Shown here: positions 10,012 through 18,639 of the stretch, in pieces
Layout: every line of letters begins with the position of its first letter
Position numbering within the stretch: position 1 is the first letter of the stretch
Assembly (NCBI GenBank): GCA_002099365.1
Contig: MSED01000015.1
Span: forward strand, 1,984,001-2,048,000
Reading direction: 5' to 3'
Length of the DNA: 64,000 bases
Source: Phialophora verrucosa
Lineage: Eukaryota; Ascomycota; Eurotiomycetes; Chaetothyriales; Herpotrichiellaceae
Made by a program: the position numbers and the translations under genes
The notes under the pieces: generated by a model
The model's input: only the letters and a program-made list of their open reading frames with translations
Databases searched by the model: none
What the model was told of the DNA's origin: nothing

Positions 10012-12198
10012 TCAACTTGCTTCTTCAGCAAGCTGAATGCCGGGGCACAGCCTTAAACAGTTCAGAAGGTCGTCAACCCTGACTCGAGCAAAAGCCTGAT
10101 TCACGTCGTCCAGACCGATACCAACAAGTACATCATCTCCCAAGTACCCGGTCCCGAGCTGAGACATGTAACCGACGTCGTCGTCGTCTTCCTCCTGGCT
10201 GGCGGCTGCAGAATGAGGTCTCCACGTCCATGCCAGACTTGGCGTGTATGTAAAGTACGCGGAGCTCTTGTCGAACTCGTCGTCTTCACCAATTTCCCGT
10301 TTATGCACACCTCTTCTCACCACGCTCTCCTGTCCCTCTCTGTAGGGCATGCTCATGGTAGTATTCGACTCTCTCTTCATGTCTTCTTTTCCACTGGCTG
10401 GCCAGTTCTGCTCCTTGGTCCATGGCTTCGCCCATTCGTCCCTCATCAACAACGGCGAGCGACTCACACCCAAAATCTGGAATGGCTCCCTTCCCTCCCA
10501 CACAACCACGTACCTCTCATAGCGCAATGGCAGGTCCAGCTCATTACTGAACTTGCGGTGTATAATCGCGAAGTGTACGGAGCGACCGGCTTCTACAGCA
10601 CCTATCGTCTCACTTCCGTTATCATGGCCATCGGAATATCCGTCATCTTGACACGCTGGATCGGTGCGAGCTTGGGTTCTTGTACACAAGATCAGCCGCA
10701 AAGAATTGGAACCCTGGTGCCAGTGGCCGATACTGCCAAAGGAGTCTTCGAAGTCCCCTTCTTTGGCTGAAAAGCAGGGTTGCTCATCTGGATGAGTGAG
10801 GTTCGGTGTGGTGAAGCCATTGCCGATGAGCTTGGAAAATGTTCGACCTCCGCTTCTCCCTTTTTCAAGCCATGTTCTCTTCTCTTTCGTCATCAGTCTC
10901 GTCGTTGAGTTCGTCACATAGCCCATGGTATTCGTGACATTCGTGTCCGCGTGACTTTGCGTGTGATTCCCTCCCAGTCCTAATCTCGCAAGCCCTTCTA
11001 GGTCTTGTCCCAGATCGAGTCCAGCTTCATCTCCACCCAGCACAGGGTCACCCAGCAGGTCATACTGCACATACGCCTCTTCACCCTTCGGAAACCACAA
11101 GACCCAGTTCTTCTCCACGCTGGCTCGACTCTCTCTCGGATTCCTGGTGATCTCCGTGAGGTGAGGATAGCTCATCGACGGCTTAACACCAAGGCCACCA
11201 GCGGTTTGGGCGACCTCTCCCCCTTCCTCTTCCCCGTCTCTGCTCACGATCCCCAAAGCATTGTCCTCCCGATTAAGGACCGTGTCGAGCATCGGATACA
11301 CGGCTCTTAAATCGACAATCCAAAGCCGCACACATCCATACCGACTGGCACTATTCACCAAAATCAACGGCTCCCCTTTCCCACTCCAAAACACCCTGGG
11401 ATCATGGAATCCCGGGATATCAGGGAACGCGAGCCACGCATCCTCGCACTTCTCCGCCGGTGTAGGCGGGATGTTTATCTTGAGCGGTTCAGTAATACAC
11501 CTCAGTCCACCGCCGCTGCCTAGGTGGAGATGGTCGGAGGGCGTGCACGGGCGGGTATCTGGGGGTAGATGAGGCTGAGCTTGAGGAGTGGATGAAGATG
11601 AAGATTGTCGTTGAGGTAGACAAATGTCCGCGAGACAGATATGAGATTCTTGATGGAAGCCGGACGTCACGACGCGGGAAACGAGGATATATCGCGCGGG
11701 GTGCGCCCAGTAAGGCAAGGGGATGATCGCGGGGTTGAAGAAGCGCGTCCGCGTCTCGACCATTGTGAAATCTTGCCGTCCGTCCTCGTCGGCATCGTCC
11801 CGCTTGTCAGGGCCTGATGAAGGCGCAGTCGGGGTCAGGCTGATGTTGTACAGAATCCCAGGCAGGCGGATATGCGAGGTATGCGGGTTGGCGGGCAACG
11901 GGCACCGCGTGAACTGCCTGATCAGAGGATGTGCCCGTGGGAGGGGCAGAGCGTGTGACGGAGGCTGATAAGTCGCTGTCCTGCCGCCGGGGAGGTGAGC
12001 GTGAGCGTGAGCAGAGGCGTTGTGGAGGAGTGTGATTTTCGCGCTGTTGGAGAGCTCTCTCTGCAGAGCGGCCTGGAGGAGCGCATCTTGCGATGATTGG
12101 AGGACACCCGTGTCTGAGAGGACGCGGAGAAAGACGAGATTAACGAGGATGACGACTGCTGGGAGCAGGTATCGGCGTGCCGAAGGGAGTGTGTACAT
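10012..12198 (-). CDS. Type II membrane protein with large lumenal domain
   Basis: Single-exon frame of 728 residues starting MYTLPSARRYLLP. One hydrophobic segment (about residues 11-28, after two arginines) fits an uncleaved signal anchor, placing the rest in the Golgi/secretory lumen. The body has several NxS/T sites, cysteines, and blocks such as FPDIPGFHDPRVFWSG and GSIGHWHQGSN, with a HPDEQPCF motif between them. The DPRVF-type turn and repeated beta-strand-like segments resemble beta-propeller glycan-processing proteins, including fungal glycosyltransferase-like families. That is a resemblance, not an assignment. There are low-complexity insertions (Ser-rich near 200; acidic/Gly around 320). 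Upstream on the same strand is the MFS transporter gene; no shared role is evident. Confidence 0.8.
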   Translation of the reverse strand: MYTLPSARRYLLPAVVILVNLVFLRVLSDTGVLQSSQDALLQAALQRELSNSAKITLLHNASAHAHAHLPGGRTATYQPPSHALPLPRAHPLIRQFTRCPLPANPHTSHIRLPGILYNISLTPTAPSSGPDKRDDADEDGRQDFTMVETRTRFFNPAIIPLPYWAHPARYILVSRVVTSGFHQESHICLADICLPQRQSSSSSTPQAQPHLPPDTRPCTPSDHLHLGSGGGLRCITEPLKINIPPTPAEKCEDAWLAFPDIPGFHDPRVFWSGKGEPLILVNSASRYGCVRLWIVDLRAVYPMLDTVLNREDNALGIVSRDGEEEGGEVAQTAGGLGVKPSMSYPHLTEITRNPRESRASVEKNWVLWFPKGEEAYVQYDLLGDPVLGGDEAGLDLGQDLEGLARLGLGGNHTQSHADTNVTNTMGYVTNSTTRLMTKEKRTWLEKGRSGGRTFSKLIGNGFTTPNLTHPDEQPCFSAKEGDFEDSFGSIGHWHQGSNSLRLILCTRTQARTDPACQDDGYSDGHDNGSETIGAVEAGRSVHFAIIHRKFSNELDLPLRYERYVVVWEGREPFQILGVSRSPLLMRDEWAKPWTKEQNWPASGKEDMKRESNTTMSMPYREGQESVVRRGVHKREIGEDDEFDKSSAYFTYTPSLAWTWRPHSAAASQEEDDDDVGYMSQLGTGYLGDDVLVGIGLDDVNQAFARVRVDDLLNCLRLCPGIQLAEEAS

Positions 12199-12629
12199 CG
12201 TGACCGGGTGTTGAATGACTTGTCTTGGATGCAGGCTGAGAGGGTGGTTAACGTTGAGCTGAAGCTGTCAAGAGGTATGAACGTTGGCTAAGTGAGGGAT
12301 CAGGGTCAGAGCATTCACCGCAGCTGTCGAGCTCATTACGCGTCGTCGGCGAGTCTGAGCATTAAGGGCGCTGCCTACAAGAAGTTATGCTGATAAGCAA
12401 AACATCAGAGTCTGTTTGTTCTCTTCGCTACATTGGCCACCCGGTCCTAAACATGCTGGCAGTCATCTATGTCTTCTCTTACCAATAGACCAGCTGTAGA
12501 CTATCCGCTTTTTATCATAGCTCATATCCCATGCATCATTATGCGCCATCGCTCGGTTCCAGAAACTGCTATACAATTGCAATATCAGAATGTCCTTCAC
12601 CATGCCGCCGACCAAGACAGCAAGGGGGA
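12199..12629. other. Intergenic region
   Basis: 431 bases between two minus-strand genes. It would hold the promoter of the type II membrane protein and the 3' flank of the transporter. I see nothing else. Confidence 0.6.
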
Positions 12630-14383
12630 TTACGCGTCTTCATCCTCCGACTTGTCAGACTCATCTTCGTCGTCACTGGTCTCCCAGCCTTCAGCCTCTA
12701 GACTCGGAGATCTGATGCCGAAGCTAAGCAAGAAGCCGACAAGAGCGACGCCCCCAAAAACACCAAATGCGAGAGCTTCCCCTTTCGGAGAGACTTTGGT
12801 GGCAAGCGAGAAGAGACCGCCTGACACGAATGGCCCGACGGCTCGACCTGCTGCTGATAGCGTTTGAGCCAGTCCGTTGAGTGTTCCTAGTACAGAGTGG
12901 TTTGGAGCGGAATTGGTGATCTAGATAGCCTTGTCAGTTGAATGGTCCACTTGTACTTTCGCAGGTGGCTCACCAGTAGCAAAGCACTTGTCAAGCCTCC
13001 AACGGCCGCAACCGTCTTGATCAAAAGAACAATACAGATCTCGATCCACAACCAGACGATGCCCTTCGTCGCACTGGGGCCATCGGCGTCATTCTTATAT
13101 CCAACCCAAGGCATGAGGACGTAAGCAATCACAAATCCTGCCAGTCCCGCTCTATAAGCCCACCTATTCCCCATATGATCCCGCAACTTCCCAAAGACAC
13201 CGACTTGGAATAAAATGGTGACCAATCCAGCGAAGGCAAGTGATAACCCGATTTCTTCCGGATCAAGAGCCCTTCCTGTCGGAGGCGCGGCCTGTGCAAA
13301 AATTGGGTAGAGCGAGTTGAAGGAGATGTTTGACAGTTGAAAGATGAGATAAGTCAGCAGTAATAAAACAGTATCTCGATTGAGAACATCACTGCTCTTC
13401 AGTTCTTCGGCCGCAGCAAAGAAGTTGGGGGGTTCGGTGTCGCCGTCCGCGTCTTCATCCTCTGAGACTTCCTCGACGCCGTCAACCGGGGATTGGTTGT
13501 GCTTCTTGCCTTTGTGTCTCAGGTAGTGCGGCCTGCTGGAAGACGTGAATTCCCAAATCCACGCAAACAGGTTTCTGACCCTTTTGCCCAGGGGCGGGAG
13601 ATATTGCGCTTCCTCCAGGCTTTCTTCGAGGAAAATCGCCGTAAGGGCCAGATCCACCGACAGTATTACAGCGGACAGCAGGTTCGGAAGGAGGAAAGGG
13701 TATTTATTCGGCTTCGATTTGTTGAAGGGATTCCGCGGAGAGACCAGCATACCGCCAATAACAGGACCTGTTATACCCCCGAGCCCGTAGAGGACCGGGA
13801 GGTACGTGAAAGCCTTGGACTGGTTGCTGCGATCCGTGATCTCGCCCAGACAGGTTGACACAACCCCTTGATTTCCGTTCAAGAGTCCCATCAGAGCTTG
13901 TACCGCGATAGCTTGAGGCAGTGTCTTCACAAAGCCGAAGGCAATGAAGCAGGCGGCGGTGAAGAACGTGCCCATCAGTATGACAGGCTTCCTCCCAATA
14001 CGATCTGACAGCCAACCCCAGAAGAAGTTTGTCGCAAGCTGCGCCAGGGCAAAGGCGGAGGCTATTGTTCCCACGTATACACCCACTTGCCCAGGTTTCA
14101 CTTCGCGAAACGTCGACGCCATAGAGGGTAGGTAGGGGCTGATGGAATTCAGGGCCGTCTGTTCACACAGTGCTATGACGGCCAGGACGGCCATCTGTTT
14201 CTTCGGTAAAGGCGAGCTGCCACCATGGTCTTCGTTGCCATTGTGGAGGTCGTGACTCGAGGAGTTGGAAGAGTCGGACAGGGGCCGACCCCGGGATTTG
14301 GGAGGAGATATACCGCCGAAAGTCTGGTAGTGGGGTGTTGAGGACTTGCGGCGCAGCAGAGGTCCATGGTCTGAAGGTTTCAT
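12630..14383 (-). CDS. MFS transporter, DHA1 / ZIFL-like
   Basis: Twelve-helix major facilitator of 566 residues; exons (minus) are 14383-12974 and 12920-12630 around a 53-base intron. The first transmembrane segment contains ALCEQTALNSISPYLPS, typical of the fungal DHA1 group related to zinc-induced-facilitator-like and tetracycline-resistance transporters. Motif A is complete (GWLSDRIGRKP). A central cytosolic loop is acidic (SEDEDADGD), and the C-terminal tail is strongly acidic (SDDEDESDKSEDEDA). I chose the ATG at 14383 because it follows an acceptor-like TTCACAG. The frame stays open further upstream, to 14701, but without conserved sequence there. The substrate cannot be told from sequence. 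Confidence 0.88.
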
Positions 14384-15043
14384 AGCTGTGAACAAAAGGT
14401 TGATCAGGGCATTGGGAGGTGCGCGAGCAGGCGGGGTGAGGCGGAATATCGCAGTCGGTACAATCACAACATACCAACCCGAAACGTCACAGATCAAAGG
14501 AGCGGTCGTGGCAGAGAAGCCTTTGGTCGAGGAGGAATGGGGGAAAGAAAAGGCTGTCGTCAGGAAGGACGTTGTTACTGTGTATTGCGAGCAGTGAGAG
14601 CCCTGCATGCGCCGAGATGCGATTGACTCGAACCAGGAAGCCGCCAGCGATCGCTTACTTACGTCACAGGCGCAGCTTCTACATAGCGGGCGGGTCTGCA
14701 TGCGGCCCTAGCGAATATCGAATATCGAGGACTGACTTCGACAATCCATTTCTTCGTCATCGAGATGTATTTCGTATTGTGCAATGCATCGAACAACACA
14801 AGAGCGCACCGACCCCGGTTTTGAGCTCCGCTTGAATATCATGCAATGACCTGGAGGCCCTAGCACAGCTCACGATGCCCAAACCATACTACCACTGTCC
14901 GGAATGATGCTCTTAAGAACCACTGCCTACCAAGCAAAGTACGCCTCTCCATATGCCAAGTGTAATTCAACACGTCGACCAGAGAACAAGCCGCCATCCA
15001 CCGGTCTCAACTTCTTCAGGGTATCTGTTGTCTCCAGCGACCT
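14384..15043. other. Intergenic region upstream of the MFS gene
   Basis: About 660 bases with the transporter's leader (possibly with a leader intron ending at 14384-14386) and the 3' flank of the monooxygenase. No gene seen. Confidence 0.55.
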
Positions 15044-16456
15044 TCACTCGGCTCCTACCACTGCAACCTGCTCCACGTGCGAGGTAGCGCTGTTCTTGCT
15101 ATCCTGAGTACCATTTGAGGCCGCCCCGGCCTTGTAATGCTGAGTAAAGTCGTACATAAGTGCCATAGGCGATCGCATGAACTCGACCTGTGCTTTGTGG
15201 TCGTCTTTCAAATCGTTGAGGAGTTTGAGGAAGGGGTCGGTTTCAAGTGCCTTGTCAGGATCTTGCGTGTACAACCGTTTGATATTGTCCGTGGAAACCG
15301 GATCCACGATGGTTTGATATTTTTCCCGGCGAATTTCAGAGTATTTGTCGAGGATACTCTCATCGGCCTTTCCCTCGTATACTCCAATCAGGCACTCGTA
15401 TAGCCCTTCGATGTCAACAAGACCGCCTGTGAGTCCGAGACCACCAAATGGATTGCAGACTGTGTGTAATGTCAGGGTTGATCTAAGGAATCGGGTGAGG
15501 ATTTGGACTTACTGTGGGCAGCATCTGCAGCTAGCAGGAATCTCCCTACCCGCATACTCTGCACGAGTCGCTGGTGGATCTTATAGGGACTGATAGCCGC
15601 GAGGTCATACTGTCCAGGATCAGGGCTCCCGGGGAACATGGCTTTGAACTTCATAGGCTGGCGTGCGATCATCTCTTCTCTCGAAAGTCCTTCGATTTCA
15701 CCATAACTGCAGCGCCACCAACCGCTGCCATCGGCGTTCTTGGTCAGACGCGCAACCATGTGCCAATGTTCGGGATGGATGAAGAAGTTGGCGTCGTCGT
15801 AGCCATACTTCTCGAAAGGATATGCCACCTAAACAGCGTTAGAGACGGGGTTCTCGTCGCGAAACCACGGAGCTTACATTGGTCGCCACGATTTGTCTAT
15901 CCCAAGTATACCCGGGGAAGTCCTTCGAACCATATAACTTTCTCCGTACCGTGCTCGAAGCACCATCACAGCCGACAATATAGGTTGCTTCAAGCCGTTT
16001 CGGGCCTTCGGGCGTTTCGACGTCCACCCACGCCTTTTCCGCGTCCTGGCCAAGGTCCACCACCTTGTGATTAAAGGATACTTCAAGTGACGGCTGTTGA
16101 ATGGCATTCCGATACAGTAATCGATCGAGCTGTGCCAAGGGCATGCATGCTAGCCGGTCGGGATCATCCTTCATCAGACTATTGTCCATCCCGGCAAGAT
16201 AGGTGCCGTCGAGCTTTCGCCAACACATCTTGACCGGGTCGAAGCCATCTTTTCGTATTTCATCGATGACTCCAGCGGTTCGTAAGGCGTGAGCAGCCGG
16301 GGGCCCGTAGTATGCCGCACGCGGGGAGTCGTCCAGTTCAGCAGCGGCCTCTAAGATATGAACCTTGACTCCTTTCTTCGCCAGCATCAGACCGAGTAGC
16401 AAGCCAGAAGGTCCAGCGCCAACAATAATCACCCAAGGCTTTTCGGAGTTCGCCAT
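15044..16456 (-). CDS. FAD-dependent monooxygenase (PHBH / phenol hydroxylase class)
   Basis: Class A flavoprotein hydroxylase; members use NAD(P)H and oxygen to hydroxylate aromatic or related substrates. Exons (minus) are 16456-15878, 15828-15513 and 15459-15044, with introns of 49 and 53 bases, for 436 residues. Visible motifs: the dinucleotide-binding VGAGPSG at 12-18, the DG motif in GCDGASSTVRR, and the second FAD-contact motif, which reads AADAAH (about 293-298) where most relatives have GDAAH, followed by NPFGGLGLTGG. It is shorter than phenol hydroxylases because it lacks the C-terminal thioredoxin-like domain. It is head-to-head with a carboxymuconolactone-decarboxylase-like gene, which hints at a role in aromatic or secondary metabolism. 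The substrate is unknown. Confidence 0.92.
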
Positions 16457-16657
16457 CTCGGAAGTCTGTATAATATATTAGGAGCAGAGAGGTTCGAGAG
16501 GAAGGGAAGTCAGACAGTGTTGGAGGCAGACGTCGTTCTGATATCCCTTGTTGCCTTCTTTTCTTATATCTAGCAGTGGACCACTTAAGCCCCGCGCTTG
16601 GTCTTCTCCTTGCTGTCGTATCAGGAGACCGAGACGATCTCAAATGTGTGCCGAGTA

Positions 16658-17163
16658 TTATGGGGGATTCTCCGGACGGTCTCCATGTGGAGATACCACC
16701 CTCAGAGTGCCCTCGAGGAGGGTGCCTCGGCCAGCATCAAGGTGGGGCAGTCCTTGTGCTGTACCCTGAGAATCCTCGATATGATCCAGAAATGACACCG
16801 CAAGTGATAGCAACGCAAGAAGCAACTTGGAGATATGTAGAGGAGGCGTGAACGGCGACGACGAGCGTGTTGTCTCCAAATTATGCTGAACTAGTACCAT
16901 GTCACGATGTGTAGCGGGATTCATAGCACGCTCCCACGTTCCTTGCAAGTATTTGACAGCAGCCCCGCACAATTGAAGCATGGGTCTTAACTGTGAGAGA
17001 GGAGAGTTTTAGGGACCACGGAGCATACGGAGCACTTACTTGGGTATCGGACAAACTTTGAGTAACAATACGAGTATGTAGCAGTGACGATAGTGGGGCT
17101 TCTCCAGGCTCTTCGATCCCAGGAACCACCTTCTCAACACAAGCTGATTGTTGCCTCAAGTTT
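16658..17163 (-). pseudogene. Unidentified spliced ORF or gene remnant
   Basis: Two open segments on the minus strand join in phase across a textbook 49-base intron (16991-17039; donor GTAAGT, acceptor CTCACAG). Exon-like parts are 17163-17041 and 16990-16658. The joined peptide has no ATG before the intron; the first Met comes just after it (MLQLCGAAVKYLQGTWE). The upstream frame is closed by a stop near 17166. The C-terminal half is Leu-rich (ISKLLLALLSLAVSFL). I recognise no family. It could be the 3' end of a decayed gene, a gene starting at the internal Met (108 codons), or chance. Confidence 0.3.
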
Positions 17164-17259
17164 ACTCATTCCCAAAGGAGTGCGCCACACCATAAAAGAC
17201 TCTTGCAGACTGTTGGCATCGAAGTCGCTCGCTTCTCATTTGATCATTTCCACAAGACA

Positions 17260-17685
17260 ATGGCAAATCCGCAAGAGGACAAAGTTGCTGAAGCCCACAA
17301 GTTGTTCTATGATCAGGGCTTCCAGATCCGCAATGAAGTTGCCGGGTCCGAACACGTTCAGCGGTCGCTTCAGAATAACTCATCTGAGTTTGCCCGGCCG
17401 ATGCAAGACCTCGCTACGGAGGTAGGATGGGGAATGATCTGGGCACGTCCTGGACTAAGCCGCCAAACCAGAAGCTTGTTGAACATCGCCATGCTCTGTG
17501 CTCTCAACCGCATGACCGAGCTTGCTGTGCATGTGAGGGGCGCCGTCACCAACGGTGTGACCGAGACAGAAATTCGGGAGACATTGATGCAAGTTGCGAT
17601 CTACTGCGGCATGCCAGCAGGTCTTGAAGGAGTGAGAGTAGCGGAAGGAGTGTTGAAGACGCTACGAGAACAGAAGGAGTCGTGA
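17260..17685 (+). CDS. Carboxymuconolactone decarboxylase-like (AhpD-fold) protein
   Basis: A 141-residue intronless protein of the CMD family, whose founding member decarboxylates 4-carboxymuconolactone in the protocatechuate branch of the beta-ketoadipate pathway. Family blocks are visible: EVGWGMIWARPGLSRQTRSL, then NRMTELAVHVRGAVTNGVT (conserved His at about 91) and MQVAIYCGMPAG. The ATG at 17260 gives the family's usual length; the frame is open upstream, but without conservation. It is divergently oriented to the monooxygenase, with about 800 bases between the starts. Many fungal homologues of this size are uncharacterised or sit in secondary-metabolite loci, so the exact reaction is not claimed. 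Confidence 0.87.
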   Translation: MANPQEDKVAEAHKLFYDQGFQIRNEVAGSEHVQRSLQNNSSEFARPMQDLATEVGWGMIWARPGLSRQTRSLLNIAMLCALNRMTELAVHVRGAVTNGVTETEIRETLMQVAIYCGMPAGLEGVRVAEGVLKTLREQKES

Positions 17686-18639
17686 AGCTTGAAGCTGGAA
17701 AGCAAGTGCCCGAAGTGAAAAGCTTCGGGATGCTGCTGCCGCACGTGGAGGCCAGAGAAGAGCGCAGCTGATGGTGACATTTATACTCACACGACGCTGG
17801 ATGTCTCACCATAGACGTACTTTGAGCTTCTCAAGAATTTGCACTGGGATTGGGGGGTAGAGTATGTTTGTTCCGGATACAATAGTTCGAGCGTGCTGTA
17901 ATCGCAAATCGTCCGCGTCCTGCATTTGGGCCTCAATGGCCGCGGGATATGCTGCATAAAAGGATGTATTTCAGCACATCCGTCCAGCACCTTTCGCTTT
18001 AAATATCGGTCGAGGAGGACAGAGTGCACAGTCAGAATGGGGCGAGCCTGGGCTGGTGGCTGTTAGGGTGGCCGTTAGAGCGCCCGAGACAGATCAGGCT
18101 CTGCCGGCGTCGCCTACAAGAGTCCTGCGGGCGCCCAATCATCTGGCGTGATGCTCGATTCTGGCCGCCTTGGGCTCGTTGGCAGCCTTATTATTCTCCG
18201 AATTGTGCAGCATCAACTGCGCATCCACTGCGATCCCGCTGGCTGACACCATGTCTTGCGACAATCGCTTGCTGGCACATTTCAACCATGCCTAACTAAT
18301 TCAACATCCTGCCGATTGATCTCGTGCTTTTCAGCTCAACATTCGCGTCTGGATATCCCTTCCGTATCCGTCCGGGATTCTTCCAGGGTGCCGGCGGCCA
18401 TTGCACATTCGTTGGCGGAGTTATCAGTCCTCCTTGAGGCTGCCCTGCGTTGATCTCGACGAGACGACTTCCCGTTGTCACAACCCATGACTCTACGTCG
18501 CCCATCACGATTTCCAGCATAGTGACTGGCACTGTCGTTCCCGCAGATTCTTGAACATGCCCAACGACATCCCGAGCCGACCCTGGGTTAACTCTGCTCC
18601 GTCGCGCCTCGGTCGCCTTCGACATCCGCTGCGCTGACC
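17686..18639. other. Intergenic region upstream of the RhoGEF gene
   Basis: About 950 bases, presumably the promoter and leader of the RhoGEF. The bases before 18640 are rich in short upstream CT and TCG tracts. The frames present are short and featureless. Confidence 0.55.

Noticed and set aside
12630..17685. Secondary-metabolite gene cluster
   Set aside because: An MFS transporter, a monooxygenase and a CMD-like gene are suggestive, but no backbone enzyme (PKS, NRPS, terpene synthase) or cluster regulator is present, so I report only a tentative two-gene module.
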